A stretch of 7,578 nt of DNA. It comes from Candidatus Altimarinota bacterium. Its GTDB lineage: Bacteria; Patescibacteriota; Gracilibacteria; BD1-5; UBA6164. Each line of letters begins with the position of its first letter. Position 1 is the first letter of the stretch. The position numbers and the translations under genes were made by a program. The DNA lies in assembly GCA_027066255.1 (NCBI GenBank), contig JAMOOA010000158.1, positions 1 to 7,578 on the forward strand, written 5' to 3'. Below the pieces are notes generated by a model. That model made no database searches, was not told the origin of the DNA, and saw only the letters and a program-made list of their open reading frames with translations. Positions 1 through 6,749 of this stretch are shown here, piece by piece.

Positions 1-1768
1 AAACTTCTGTCTTATTTTTTCAATTCTTAACAAAATCTTCTACAAGTTTATCTTTAGCTCCAAATCTTTTTAATAGATCTCATAACTCTTTTCTTACATG
101 ATCATCTGCCAATCTATCTGGCTTCATTGTCTTAAAGAAGTCATTTAAACCGTCCTCTTTCATCGTAACAGAACCATATGATTGAATAGATTTATTCTTA
201 ATGGCATTTAAATATTCATCCCCAATTCAAAACTTCTCTTCCGCAAATTTCTGTCACACCTTTGATCATTTTGTAGAATAATGAGATTCGACCGAAGATT
301 GAAAAGAAGATCAGGCGCTTCATAATCATTTTGCACTCAATCATCCTCATGCTGGTATAATCGGTGCGTACATAGGCGAACTAGCAACAAGTTTTCACAC
401 ACTGCTTCAAAACTGCTCTATCGGAGCAATTATTTTCCCTGTTGTTTCAGATTGTTTCAATGCTGCCATAACAGCTATCCAAAGTATCACAATACCAAAA
501 AGTTCGATTATAATAGTACCAAGGGCACTTCATACTCATACAACAACACCTTTAGGTCATTTTCATTGGAATCATGTAAGTGTAAACTTATAATTTCAAA
601 CAAGTGTCAATGTTTCTTCTCACTCTACGCTACTATCAATAGTAGTGCTGTTACTCGTGTCTGACATACCATGTGCTGCGACAAATATAAACAGAAGTCC
701 AAATGAAAGTGCAGCTGAAACATATACTGGTACAAGCGCTAGACCTATAAACTCCTTAATACTAAATTTTGTTTCGCTTCCAACTCATTCTCATCATTTT
801 TCAAAGAAATATAAAAGTCAAAATGCTGGTGACAACATCATATACATCCATAACCATATTCCCCTTACAAAAAGAGCAAGGAAAAGTGCTGCCATAAGTA
901 CAAAAAATACAATAATAAAAATTAGGTCAAAGATTATCTTAAGTATCAGGTCTGCAATCCCCGAGATTGAACCTGTATTCGCAGCTACTACCTGTTTACT
1001 TATTTCATCCAGCCTTTCAGGAGAGATAATTCCATATGTATATATACTGATTATTCCAAACACGTTCTCTTCATTGTCTAGAATACTAAATACAGTACCA
1101 TAATCTCTACAATCAATTTTACCTCAAGGCAAATCTGCGCTCTTTCATAAGTCTCAAAGATTTATTACCGGATGGATACATATCTCATTTTTTCAAGCTT
1201 CTGTATTTTTTAATTCCTGAAAGAAATCATACTCCTTGAATGTATCATACGGCAGGGTGAGTACTCACACCGTCAAAACAGCAGAAATAGAAAGTACAAA
1301 CTGTACAAAAAACCAAGAAAATGGAACAATGAGTATTCCTATAATAAACCTCGGAAGCGCTGCTTTGAGTTCCCATTTATCCCCTTTCCCAATAATATTC
1401 ATAAATGCAATCACTATAAGTATCATTGCGAATATGAAGTATACAACATTGGAAATAAGTATCCATATTTGCTTGAGGTGATCTTGCATTCCAAATATTT
1501 GTCCTGATGTCCATTCAGGAGAAAGAAATATTGTAACGAAGGCGCTTACAGCACCTAAAAGTGCTGCTACTACCTGAAGAATTCATTGAATAATTTCTAC
1601 AGCACTATTCGGAGTTCACCCTCCTTGTTTATAACTTGTTCAATATTCACCTGGATCAACTGCGAAAGTAGCATCTCCAAGCCAAAAGAACACAGCGACA
1701 AAAAGAAAACTAAAAAGTATTATCCTTCTGTTTTGTGAAAAAAACTCTGAAATTTTACTGAGACTCAT
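1..1768 (-). CDS. TrbL/VirB6-like multi-spanning membrane protein (3' end cut by window edge)
   Basis: Reading UGA as glycine gives one uninterrupted frame of 589 codons from the ATG at 1768 to the left edge, with no stop seen. Residues 14-36 form a signal-peptide-like segment (basic NRR, then a hydrophobic core ending DATFA). Further hydrophobic segments lie near 56-83, 100-126, 138-165, 271-301, 303-320, 338-365 and 408-437. The stretch around 296-316 (FLALFVRGIWLWMYMMLSPA) has the Arg-hydrophobic-LSP pattern typical of TrbL/VirB6 inner-membrane channel proteins of type IV secretion and conjugation systems. From about 440 the protein is soluble: a Gly/Ser-rich linker (454-490), then a charged tail. 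By my count 31 glycines are UGA and 30 are GGN. The membrane topology is seen in the sequence. The TrbL/VirB6 link is inferred from pattern only, and no other secretion gene is in the window. The start has no Shine-Dalgarno sequence. Confidence 0.75.
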
Positions 1769-1793
1769 AGCTACGGGGTGTTAAAAATATTTT

Positions 1794-1834
1794 TATTACA
1801 AATATATCGTATCATAATTCTTGAGACCAAGCAA
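1794..1834 (-). promoter_or_regulatory. Putative promoter of the TrbL-like gene
   Basis: On the minus strand TTGCTT (1834-1829) is followed after 17 bases by TACGAT (1811-1806), with TG one base upstream of the -10 box (extended -10). An alternative reading is TTGGTC (1830-1825), 18 bases, TATATT (1806-1801). Either would give a leader of roughly 25-35 bases before the ATG at 1768. AT-rich sequence makes such matches easy, so this is tentative. Confidence 0.3.
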
Positions 1835-1848
1835 AACCAGAAGCACAA

Positions 1849-1882
1849 AAAAATCCTAAATGTGTTTACATCTAGGATTTTT
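1849..1882 (-). terminator. Intrinsic terminator after gatB (possibly bidirectional)
   Basis: Ten perfect pairs join AAAAATCCTA (1849-1858) with TAGGATTTTT (1873-1882). After one mismatch, four more inner pairs (1860-1863 with 1868-1871) close on a GTTT loop. Read on the minus strand the hairpin runs into a T tract (7 T), 18 bases past the gatB stop. It also separates gatB from the membrane-protein gene downstream. Confidence 0.8.
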
Positions 1883-1899
1883 AGTTTTTGGTGTTTAGA

Positions 1900-3333
1900 T
1901 TACTTCAGTTTTTTCTTCAGTATCTCGTTAAATATCTTCGGGTTTCATTGTCCTTTACTACGTTTCATACACTGACCAACAAAGAATCCGAATATGTTTT
2001 CATTTCCTGACTTATAGTCTGTAACCTGCTCCGTACATTCTGAAAGAACCTCATCAACAATCACTTCAAGTACTCCAGTATCATTTTTTTGTCTGAGGTT
2101 ATTTTCATCGATGATGACATCTGCATCTCCTCCATTGATAAAAAGCTCTTCTATAACTTGCTTGGAGTTTGTAGAAGAAAGTTCATCTTTGTTTACGAGG
2201 TTTATGACTTTTCCAAGTTCTCATATATCAAATTTGAGCTTATCAATACTCTTTATATCCTCTGATTCGCTTATCATCGCAAGAAGTATCGTCGTGATAT
2301 AACTACATGATTTCTTTGGGTCACTTGTAAGTTCTACGAGTTCCTCAAAGTAACTGCTGAGTTTAGTATCTGTCGTAAGTATCCTCGCATCATCTTTTGA
2401 GAGTTGATACTCGCTCAGATACTTGAGCCTTTTTTCAATTGGAAGCTCTACTACTGACTTTCTACATTCGCTTATAAAGTCATCATCAAGTTCTATAGGG
2501 AGTAAATCTGGTTCAGGAAAATACCTATAATCCATGGCATCTTCCTTACTTCTTTGAGAGGTACTTTGGCCTGAATCATCATTCCATCCTCTGGTTTCTT
2601 GATCTACTCTTCCTCAAGCTTCTACTATCTTTTTTTGTCTTTTAAACTCTGAGTCTATGCACCTCCCTATCGCTGAAAAAGAGTTTACATTTTTATGTTC
2701 GGTTCTATTGAGGAGTTCCTTGCTTCCTTCTGGTCTAATAGACATATTGACGTCACATCTCATCTGTCATTTATCCATATCTGCATCACTCACTCCTGCT
2801 GCTCTCATGATCTTCTGTAATTCCTTGAGGAACTCCATAACTTCTTCTCTTGTTGAAAACACAGGATCAGTCACTATTTCCATAAGTGGACTTCCTGATC
2901 TATTAAAATCACACAGAGTCTGACCTCCTGCATGAGAAAGCTTTCCTGCGTCATTTTCCAGATGCATATGATGAATCGCAAATACTCTCTCTTCTCCATC
3001 AACCAGAGTCTTTACTTCTCCCCTACCAACAATAGGTTCATAGAGCTGTGTTATCTGGTAACTCAGTGGAGAATCTGGATAAAAATAACTCTTTCTGTCA
3101 AAACGAGAGATTTTATTTACCTCACACTTCATCATCATCCCTCCTATCGTTCCGAGTCTCACAACTTCTTCATTGAGTGATGGAAGCATACCAGGGAATC
3201 CCATACACACAGGACATACATTTATATTTGGTTCACTAGCAAGTTCTAGAGCATTTTTACAGCTACAAAACATCTTGCTTTGGGACTTGATTCTCATATG
3301 TATCTCGAGTCCTATTACTTTTTCATAATTCAT
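1900..3333 (-). CDS. gatB: Aspartyl/glutamyl-tRNA(Asn/Gln) amidotransferase subunit B
   Basis: GatB is the tRNA-binding kinase subunit of cytoplasmic GatCAB, which converts Glu-tRNA(Gln) and Asp-tRNA(Asn) to Gln- and Asn-tRNA using ammonia from GatA. The frame gives 477 residues, the usual GatB length, ending in TAA. Visible hallmarks: Cys23/25 and Cys40/43 of the zinc site (FCSC, CPVC), RKSYFYPD near 80-87, HLENDAGKLSH at 124-134, the GatB signature CDFNRSGSPLMEIV at 141-154, QETRGW at 245-250, DYRYFPEPDL from 268, and a C-terminal YqeY-like domain ending near GQCMKRSKGQGNPK. Four in-frame UGA codons (residues 189, 240, 371, 463) all read as Gly. Residue 189 is the conserved Gly of DKGQMRCDVN. 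Under the standard code the gene would look broken into fragments. gatA and gatC are not adjacent. The ATG at 3333 has an A-rich leader and no Shine-Dalgarno sequence. Confidence 0.97.
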
Positions 3334-3363
3334 ATTTTTTTATTTCTTTGTTACAACATAACT

Positions 3364-3399
3364 TATAACAAAATATATAGAATTTTTAGTATTTTACAA
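3364..3399 (-). promoter_or_regulatory. Putative gatB promoter
   Basis: On the minus strand TTGTAA (3399-3394) and TATATT (3377-3372) are separated by 16 bases. Transcription would start near 3365, about 30 bases before the gatB ATG. The spacing is acceptable and the -10 box good, but the surroundings are very AT-rich, so confidence is limited. Confidence 0.35.
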
Positions 3400-3420
3400 T
3401 GCTGTTTTCTACAGAAGTAC

Positions 3421-3468
3421 CAATCCCTCCCTTCACACCTCTGGGTTCGCTTTATAAAAGGAGGATTG
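3421..3468 (+). other. Intergenic hairpin masking a GGAGG sequence
   Basis: CAATCC (3421-3426) pairs with GGATTG (3463-3468). After single-C bulges, TCC and TT pair with GGA and AA, giving an interrupted stem of about 11 pairs around a loop of roughly 24 bases. The 3' arm contains AAAAGGAGG, a perfect Shine-Dalgarno-like stretch, while the 5' arm is anti-Shine-Dalgarno-like. No convincing start codon follows at proper spacing. It lies upstream of the likely promoter of the hibernation factor, so it may not be in that mRNA. Function unknown. Confidence 0.35.
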
Positions 3469-3493
3469 TTCAAGGAAAAATTACCCTTTTATT

Positions 3494-3521
3494 TTGATTT
3501 TACCTGAGGATATGATATTAT
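3494..3521 (+). promoter_or_regulatory. Putative promoter of the hibernation factor gene
   Basis: TTGATT (3494-3499), a 16-base spacer, then TATTAT (3516-3521), preceded by TG one base upstream (extended -10). Transcription would start near 3528, leaving a leader of about 40 bases before the ATG at 3568. Confidence 0.5.
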
Positions 3522-3567
3522 ATATACATCCTTAAATAGGAATTTATATCCATAAAATACATATACA

Positions 3568-3873
3568 ATGGAATTACAAGTAATAGTACACACAGGAAAA
3601 GAACTCGAAGTTTCAAAAGAAGTCGTAGAAAGAATCGTTAATGAAAATATCAACACCAAACTCGATCATTATCTCAATAAGTTTCAAAAAGATGACGCAA
3701 AAGGAATGATAGAAGTAAAAGTCGATAAAAATAAAAAAGGAATGTTTGATGGAAACATCGGAGCAAAACTCGATGGGAAAAGTTTTCATTTTTCCAGAGA
3801 AGACTACAAAAATATGGATGACCTCATAAATCACCTCTTTGATCACTTCAAAGAAGCCATGAGTGATATGTAA
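3568..3873 (+). CDS. hpf: Short ribosome hibernation promoting factor (HPF/RaiA, sigma-54 modulation family)
   Basis: The 101-residue product has the size and layout of a short HPF/RaiA/YfiA protein, which binds the 30S decoding region and silences ribosomes in slow growth. The N-terminal strand (MELQVIVHTGKELEVS) and helix (about 15-39, ending KLDHYLNKF) are followed by strand segments (46-55, 60-68, 71-76). A second helix holds the characteristic DDLINHLFDHFKEAM (84-98), similar to the DLY.AID.....L.RQL helix of the family. The highly charged, lysine-rich surface fits rRNA binding. All six glycines are GGA or GGG, with no UGA. The gene stands alone, with its own promoter and terminator. There is no Shine-Dalgarno sequence. 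Family assignment rests on pattern recognition, and no long-form C-terminal dimerisation domain is present. Confidence 0.72.
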   Translation: MELQVIVHTGKELEVSKEVVERIVNENINTKLDHYLNKFQKDDAKGMIEVKVDKNKKGMFDGNIGAKLDGKSFHFSREDYKNMDDLINHLFDHFKEAMSDM

Positions 3874-3893
3874 GAAAGACACCACTTAATCTT

Positions 3894-3920
3894 AAAAACT
3901 CTAGGAAACTAGGGTTTTTA
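3894..3920 (+). terminator. Intrinsic terminator after the hibernation factor gene
   Basis: Eleven pairs, including one T-G wobble, join AAAAACTCTAG (3894-3904) with CTAGGGTTTTT (3909-3919) around a GAAA tetraloop, ending in a five-T run. It starts 21 bases after the TAA. Confidence 0.85.
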
Positions 3921-3950
3921 TTGACTTATTTATTTTAATGGTTATATATA
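3921..3950 (+). promoter_or_regulatory. Putative promoter of the C-tract gene
   Basis: TTGACT (3921-3926) is followed after 16-18 bases by overlapping TATATA boxes (3943-3948 or 3945-3950), directly behind the preceding terminator. This would give a leader of about 20 bases before the ATG at 3977. A second TATACT (3956-3961) lies nearby without a matching -35. Confidence 0.45.
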
Positions 3951-3976
3951 GGATATATACTCTGTTATTCTATAAA

Positions 3977-4590
3977 ATGAAACATATCCCTACTCCCCGC
4001 CCCCCGGTAAAGCCGAAGAAGAATTACTATTAAATATAGAAGTAGCTAATAAAAAGGATATTCTTGTATTTAATAATTCCATTGAATTCTGTCATAATGC
4101 ATCTCCTCATATAATTATAAGAGAAAAATGATACAAGGGTTGATCTGTTAAGACTTATAATCTCGTAAGAGATAAAAAATCTGATTTCTATAGGTCATCT
4201 AGTGTAGGTAATGGAGAAAACCACTCACTTGAGAACCTATGAGACGTACTCAAATCTTCTATTTGAAAATGTATAAGAATAAACAGAACCACTGCTATAA
4301 AAATCAATAGTTTTGAATGAGACATTGAAGATATCAAAGGAGCTCAATATAGAAGTAAATGTGGTATTGTATTTACATTAATGAATCAGTGACCTGATGG
4401 CTTTACTGAACTCAAAGACATAGCAGGTAAAAAATGAATAGACTTAGAATCAGAACTTGTATCAAGAGAGATAACACAAGCTGATATAGTCAATGCTATT
4501 GAAATTCATCTTACTCACCCTCATATCAATGAGGAAGCCGATGAGGAGACTCAAAAAGCAGTAAGTGCTATTCTCGGAAAAGAATCCTAA
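3977..4590 (+). CDS. Unrecognised protein, apparent -1 frameshift in a C tract near the start
   Basis: The long frame from about 3976 to the TAA at 4588-4590 reads through seven UGA-Gly codons, but it has no ATG, GTG or TTG near its beginning and is closed upstream by TAA at 3973. The ATG at 3977 is in another frame, which ends at a TAA after 18 codons. A one-base step back (or one missing C) in the C6 run at 4000-4005 joins them, giving MKHIPTPRPPGKAEEELLLN and 204 residues in all. The product is hydrophilic with no signal or membrane segment. It has scattered Cys (39, 99, 129) and a His-rich HLTHPH near 178-183. I recognise no family. UGA glycines would be residues 52, 56, 89, 97, 115, 139 and 154. 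Sequencing error, a real frameshift mutation and programmed slippage cannot be told apart here. Confidence 0.65.
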
Positions 4591-4605
4591 ACGGATTCTT
4601 TTTTT
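4578..4605 (+). terminator. Terminator at a convergent gene junction, probably bidirectional
   Basis: AAAAGAATCC (4578-4587) pairs perfectly with GGATTCTTTT (4593-4602) around the loop TAAAC. On the plus strand a seven-T tract follows; on the minus strand only four T. The stop codons of both convergent genes lie in or at the edge of the loop, so the hairpin is built from the last codons of both genes. Confidence 0.8.
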
Positions 4606-5024
4606 AGTTTTTCTATCACCTGCTTAGTTGCATCAATAACATGTTTGAATCTATCGCTATGGAGTTGTACTCCTCCGAAATAGCGAGTAACGATAACTAT
4701 TCCATTGAGAAACTCTGCTCTCTTGAGTTCACGAAGTATACACATTCCCGCTCCTTGCTCTCCATCATCTCCTTTTGACTCAAGTATCAGTCCATTTGAT
4801 TCCTTTAGTCGATATGCGTAGCTATTGTGTGTTGCTTTACGAAAGTATGAATCCCTGACAAGTTCCTTTAAGAACAGTTTCACTTCTTCTTTTGTTTCTA
4901 TCTTCCCAACAACAACAGTATACTTTGATCCTCTATCTACGATAATCTCCTTCCAAACTTCTTTACCTTTCTTTGGCTCAAGAGTTACTCCTATATCGAG
5001 GGAAAACTGGTTATTGCTATCCAT
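4587..5024 (-). CDS. IMPACT/YigZ-family protein (UPF0029 domain only)
   Basis: The 145-residue product carries the UPF0029/IMPACT N-terminal domain: RKATHNSYAYRL (62-73), KGDDGEQGAG (84-93) and VTRYFGGVQL (112-121). These match the conserved AtHn.yAyr, DDGE...aG and tR.fGG blocks. The following DRFKH (124-128) is the form I recall from eukaryotic IMPACT/Yih1 rather than the LG.GGLVRAY form of E. coli YigZ. The protein lacks the C-terminal DUF1949 domain, which explains why it is shorter than YigZ (about 200 residues). IMPACT/Yih1 proteins bind Gcn1 and ribosomes in eukaryotes; the bacterial role is unclear. The frame contains no UGA. It ends with TAG, the only non-TAA stop in the window. The start is fixed by a TAA seven codons upstream of the ATG at 5024. 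It is probably the last gene of the operon that includes the solute-binding protein. Confidence 0.85.
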   Translation of the reverse strand: MDSNNQFSLDIGVTLEPKKGKEVWKEIIVDRGSKYTVVVGKIETKEEVKLFLKELVRDSYFRKATHNSYAYRLKESNGLILESKGDDGEQGAGMCILRELKRAEFLNGIVIVTRYFGGVQLHSDRFKHVIDATKQVIEKLKKESV

Positions 5025-5044
5025 AATTGTAAATTGTGGTTACT

Positions 5045-5067
5045 CCCTCTCCTTTGTAAGGAGAGGG
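5045..5067. repeat. GC-rich perfect palindrome between genes
   Basis: CCCTCTCCTT (5045-5054) and AAGGAGAGGG (5058-5067) form a perfect ten-pair stem with a three-base TGT loop, followed by TCGGGGTGAGG. It is much richer in GC than its surroundings and has no T tract on either strand, so it is not an ordinary intrinsic terminator. It lies in the 55-base gap between the solute-binding protein stop and the IMPACT-like gene. Only one copy is seen here. The form is that of a dispersed REP-like element or an mRNA-stabilising hairpin between operon genes. Confidence 0.6.
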
Positions 5068-5079
5068 TCGGGGTGAGGT

Positions 5080-6408
5080 TTATTCACAAGAACTCGATAG
5101 ATTCGTCAAATTGAGTGATTTATTGGTAGAACATACTATCTTGGTTTTCTCCTTCTCAAAAAGTGTATCGCTGTTGTCCTCTGCGTTCAGTGTAGAGATA
5201 CTTATATTTTCAAACATAACCCTACTTCCTGAATCAAAAGAAGAAAGTGTCGCTTCCCTGTTGATAAAGTCTTTATAAACGATGTTAAATTCTGGATCTA
5301 TCTTTTTTTCGAGGATATCATCTTCTACTTGTGCCAGCGCGGGTAAGTAGTATGGAAATACTTTGAGATAGGACTTTACTCCATCCTCTGATACCATGTA
5401 TGTTAGTAAATCATTTGTCAGAGTCGCATTCTCAGAATCTTTATTTACCACAAAATAATTATAATTCAAAAGAGATGTTTTTTCTTCAGATGCATACTGT
5501 GGGAACGGTGTAGCTAAAAGAAAATTCTTTTTATATCCTTTGTTCTTGATATCTTGAAGCATTCTTGGGTATCCAGCAACAGCAACAACATCTCACTCAG
5601 AGAAGTAATCTATATTTGTTTTGAGTGAATCTCTTTCTGTGAGAGAATTATACGCATTTTCCCCTCTCCTGTCTCCAAAAGAAAGATATGTTTGAAGTCC
5701 TTGTTTGATTTGATTAGAAGACAGGTCTATCACTCCATCCGATCAGAGAGAAAGAAATATCTGCATCATTATGTCTGGAGAAAACATTACTCCTCCATTC
5801 CCCATCCCGATAGGAGTAATTTTTGAATTTTTTGAAGTTACGCTGTCTATAGAAGAATTCAGCGCTGTCCATGAGTTAAAATCTCATGATTTAAAATATC
5901 TTCTATTAAAAAATATCCCGAGAGTCTCATATCCTAGAGGAATTCCTTTGAGAAATTCTACCGTTGAGTCTTCTTCAAGAACTTGAATGAGATCATCTCC
6001 AAAGACTCCACCATACACTTTTCTAAAATCATTCGGACTAATAAAGTCTGGTGCTATCCCCTGTGTCTGGTTCTCAAGTGAAGATATTTCGTTATTGTTG
6101 AGGACAAATATATCTGGCCCTACTCACTGCAAAAAAGCCGAAGAAAGTGTATTTTGGTACGTTTCATAATCAGAAAAGCTCTCAACCACTATATTTTTGT
6201 TTTGGTATTTTCACAAGTCTGTTTTGAACTGAGTCAAAAATTCTTGAAACTTCCCTGCATCATCTTCGTAAATCCATATACTAAAATCTCCTGGTTTTGC
6301 TGTTTGCTTCTTTGGATCAGACGAAGCGTTGAGGTTGAGCGCGATAATAACAACAATAATAAAAAGTATCATTCCAAGTACTGCAAATATAATTTTATTT
6401 TTATTCAT
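5080..6408 (-). CDS. Extracellular solute-binding protein (SBP family 1, ABC uptake type)
   Basis: The 442-residue product starts with a lysine-containing N-terminus and a hydrophobic segment (6-25) that can act as a signal or uncleaved anchor; no lipobox cysteine is present. The mature part has the order typical of carbohydrate-type ABC binding proteins: a first strand (FSIWIYEDDAGKFQEF, 42-57), a QGVGPDIFVLN block (94-104), KGIPLGYETLGIFFN near 154-168, a WTALNS block from 180, PIGMGNGG (199-206) and VVAVAGYPRML (274-284). Five UGA codons (residues 66, 95, 175, 222, 272) read as Gly, including the one in QGVGPD. The ligand cannot be predicted, and no permease or ATPase gene lies nearby. It starts 13 bases after the HIT gene on the same strand, so it is likely co-transcribed. 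The ATG has an AAAGAAAT leader and no clear Shine-Dalgarno sequence. It ends with TAA. Confidence 0.88.
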
Positions 6409-6421
6409 ATTTCTTTGTGTT

Positions 6422-6739
6422 TTATAAATCTGAAAGTAAGTGCATATGGATATGCATCACTTCTTGTCACCCCTTCTCTCCAACATTTATATGGAGTTTG
6501 TATGCCCCTGATACTCATAATTTTCCTGCTACTTTCTTTGCTACTTGAAACATTTCTCAAAGGAGTTTAGTGTCTTCTATAGAGATATGATCTATCGATT
6601 CTATTTCTTTCTTGGGAATAATGAGTAGATGCGTCTTTGCTTGAGGAGAGATATCACGAATCACTATAATATCTTCCTGCTCATAAATGATTTCTGCAGG
6701 AATCTCTCTGCGAATAATTTTTGTAAATATAGATGACAT
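6422..6739 (-). CDS. HIT-family nucleotide hydrolase/transferase (Hint-like)
   Basis: The 105-residue product is full length for a bacterial HIT (histidine triad) protein, which cleaves phosphoramidate or phosphoanhydride bonds of nucleotides such as AMP-lysine. It begins with the family N-terminus SIFTKIIRREIPAEIIYE, followed by IVIRDISPQAKTHLLIIPKK (25-44). It ends with the triad GGQEVMHIHMHLL (90-102), where His96, His98 and His100 form HxHxH and His98 is the expected nucleophile. UGA codons at 61, 75 and 91 read as Gly, and residue 91 is the conserved second glycine of GGQ, a strong internal proof of recoding. Under the standard code the protein would stop at residue 60 and lose its active site. 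It lies 10 bases after the small membrane protein gene and 13 before the solute-binding protein gene, as in an operon. Stop is TAA. Confidence 0.95.
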
Positions 6740-6749
6740 ACAAATATGT

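Noticed and set aside
645..1103. A 152-codon plus-strand open frame and other plus-strand frames over 452-1481
   Set aside because: They lie opposite a continuous minus-strand membrane-protein frame with clear hydrophobic segments, show no family motif, and are low-complexity Ser/Thr/Ile products expected from an antisense reading.
2221..3333. gatB as a pseudogene broken into separate fragments by stop codons
   Set aside because: All interruptions are UGA, no frame is lost, and the missing residues are conserved glycines. Read with UGA as Gly, the gene is intact at normal length.
3440..3456. Possible tRNA T-arm (GGGTTCGC)
   Set aside because: No flanking acceptor stem, anticodon arm or D-arm can be built around it.
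3461..3507. A small gene after the AAAAGGAGG at 3457-3465
   Set aside because: The only nearby start (TTG) is too close to the GGAGG, and the frame gives no recognisable protein.
3613..3885. A 90-codon minus-strand frame over the hibernation factor gene
   Set aside because: It is the antisense shadow of a recognisable plus-strand gene and is rich in Phe/Ile, as expected of the complement of Lys/Glu-rich coding sequence.
3938..3979. Upstream ATG at 3938 as the start of the C-tract gene
   Set aside because: It is in the same frame as the ATG at 3977 but overlaps the likely -10 box, and it does not remove the need for the frameshift.
5045..5067. The GC-rich palindrome as an intrinsic terminator of the solute-binding protein gene
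   Set aside because: No T tract follows the stem on either strand, and the next gene on the same strand starts within about 20 bases.
1..6739. UGA as selenocysteine or as tryptophan (code 4)
   Set aside because: UGA is far too frequent for selenocysteine. At conserved positions in GatB and HIT the expected residue is Gly, not Trp, while Trp is encoded by TGG.
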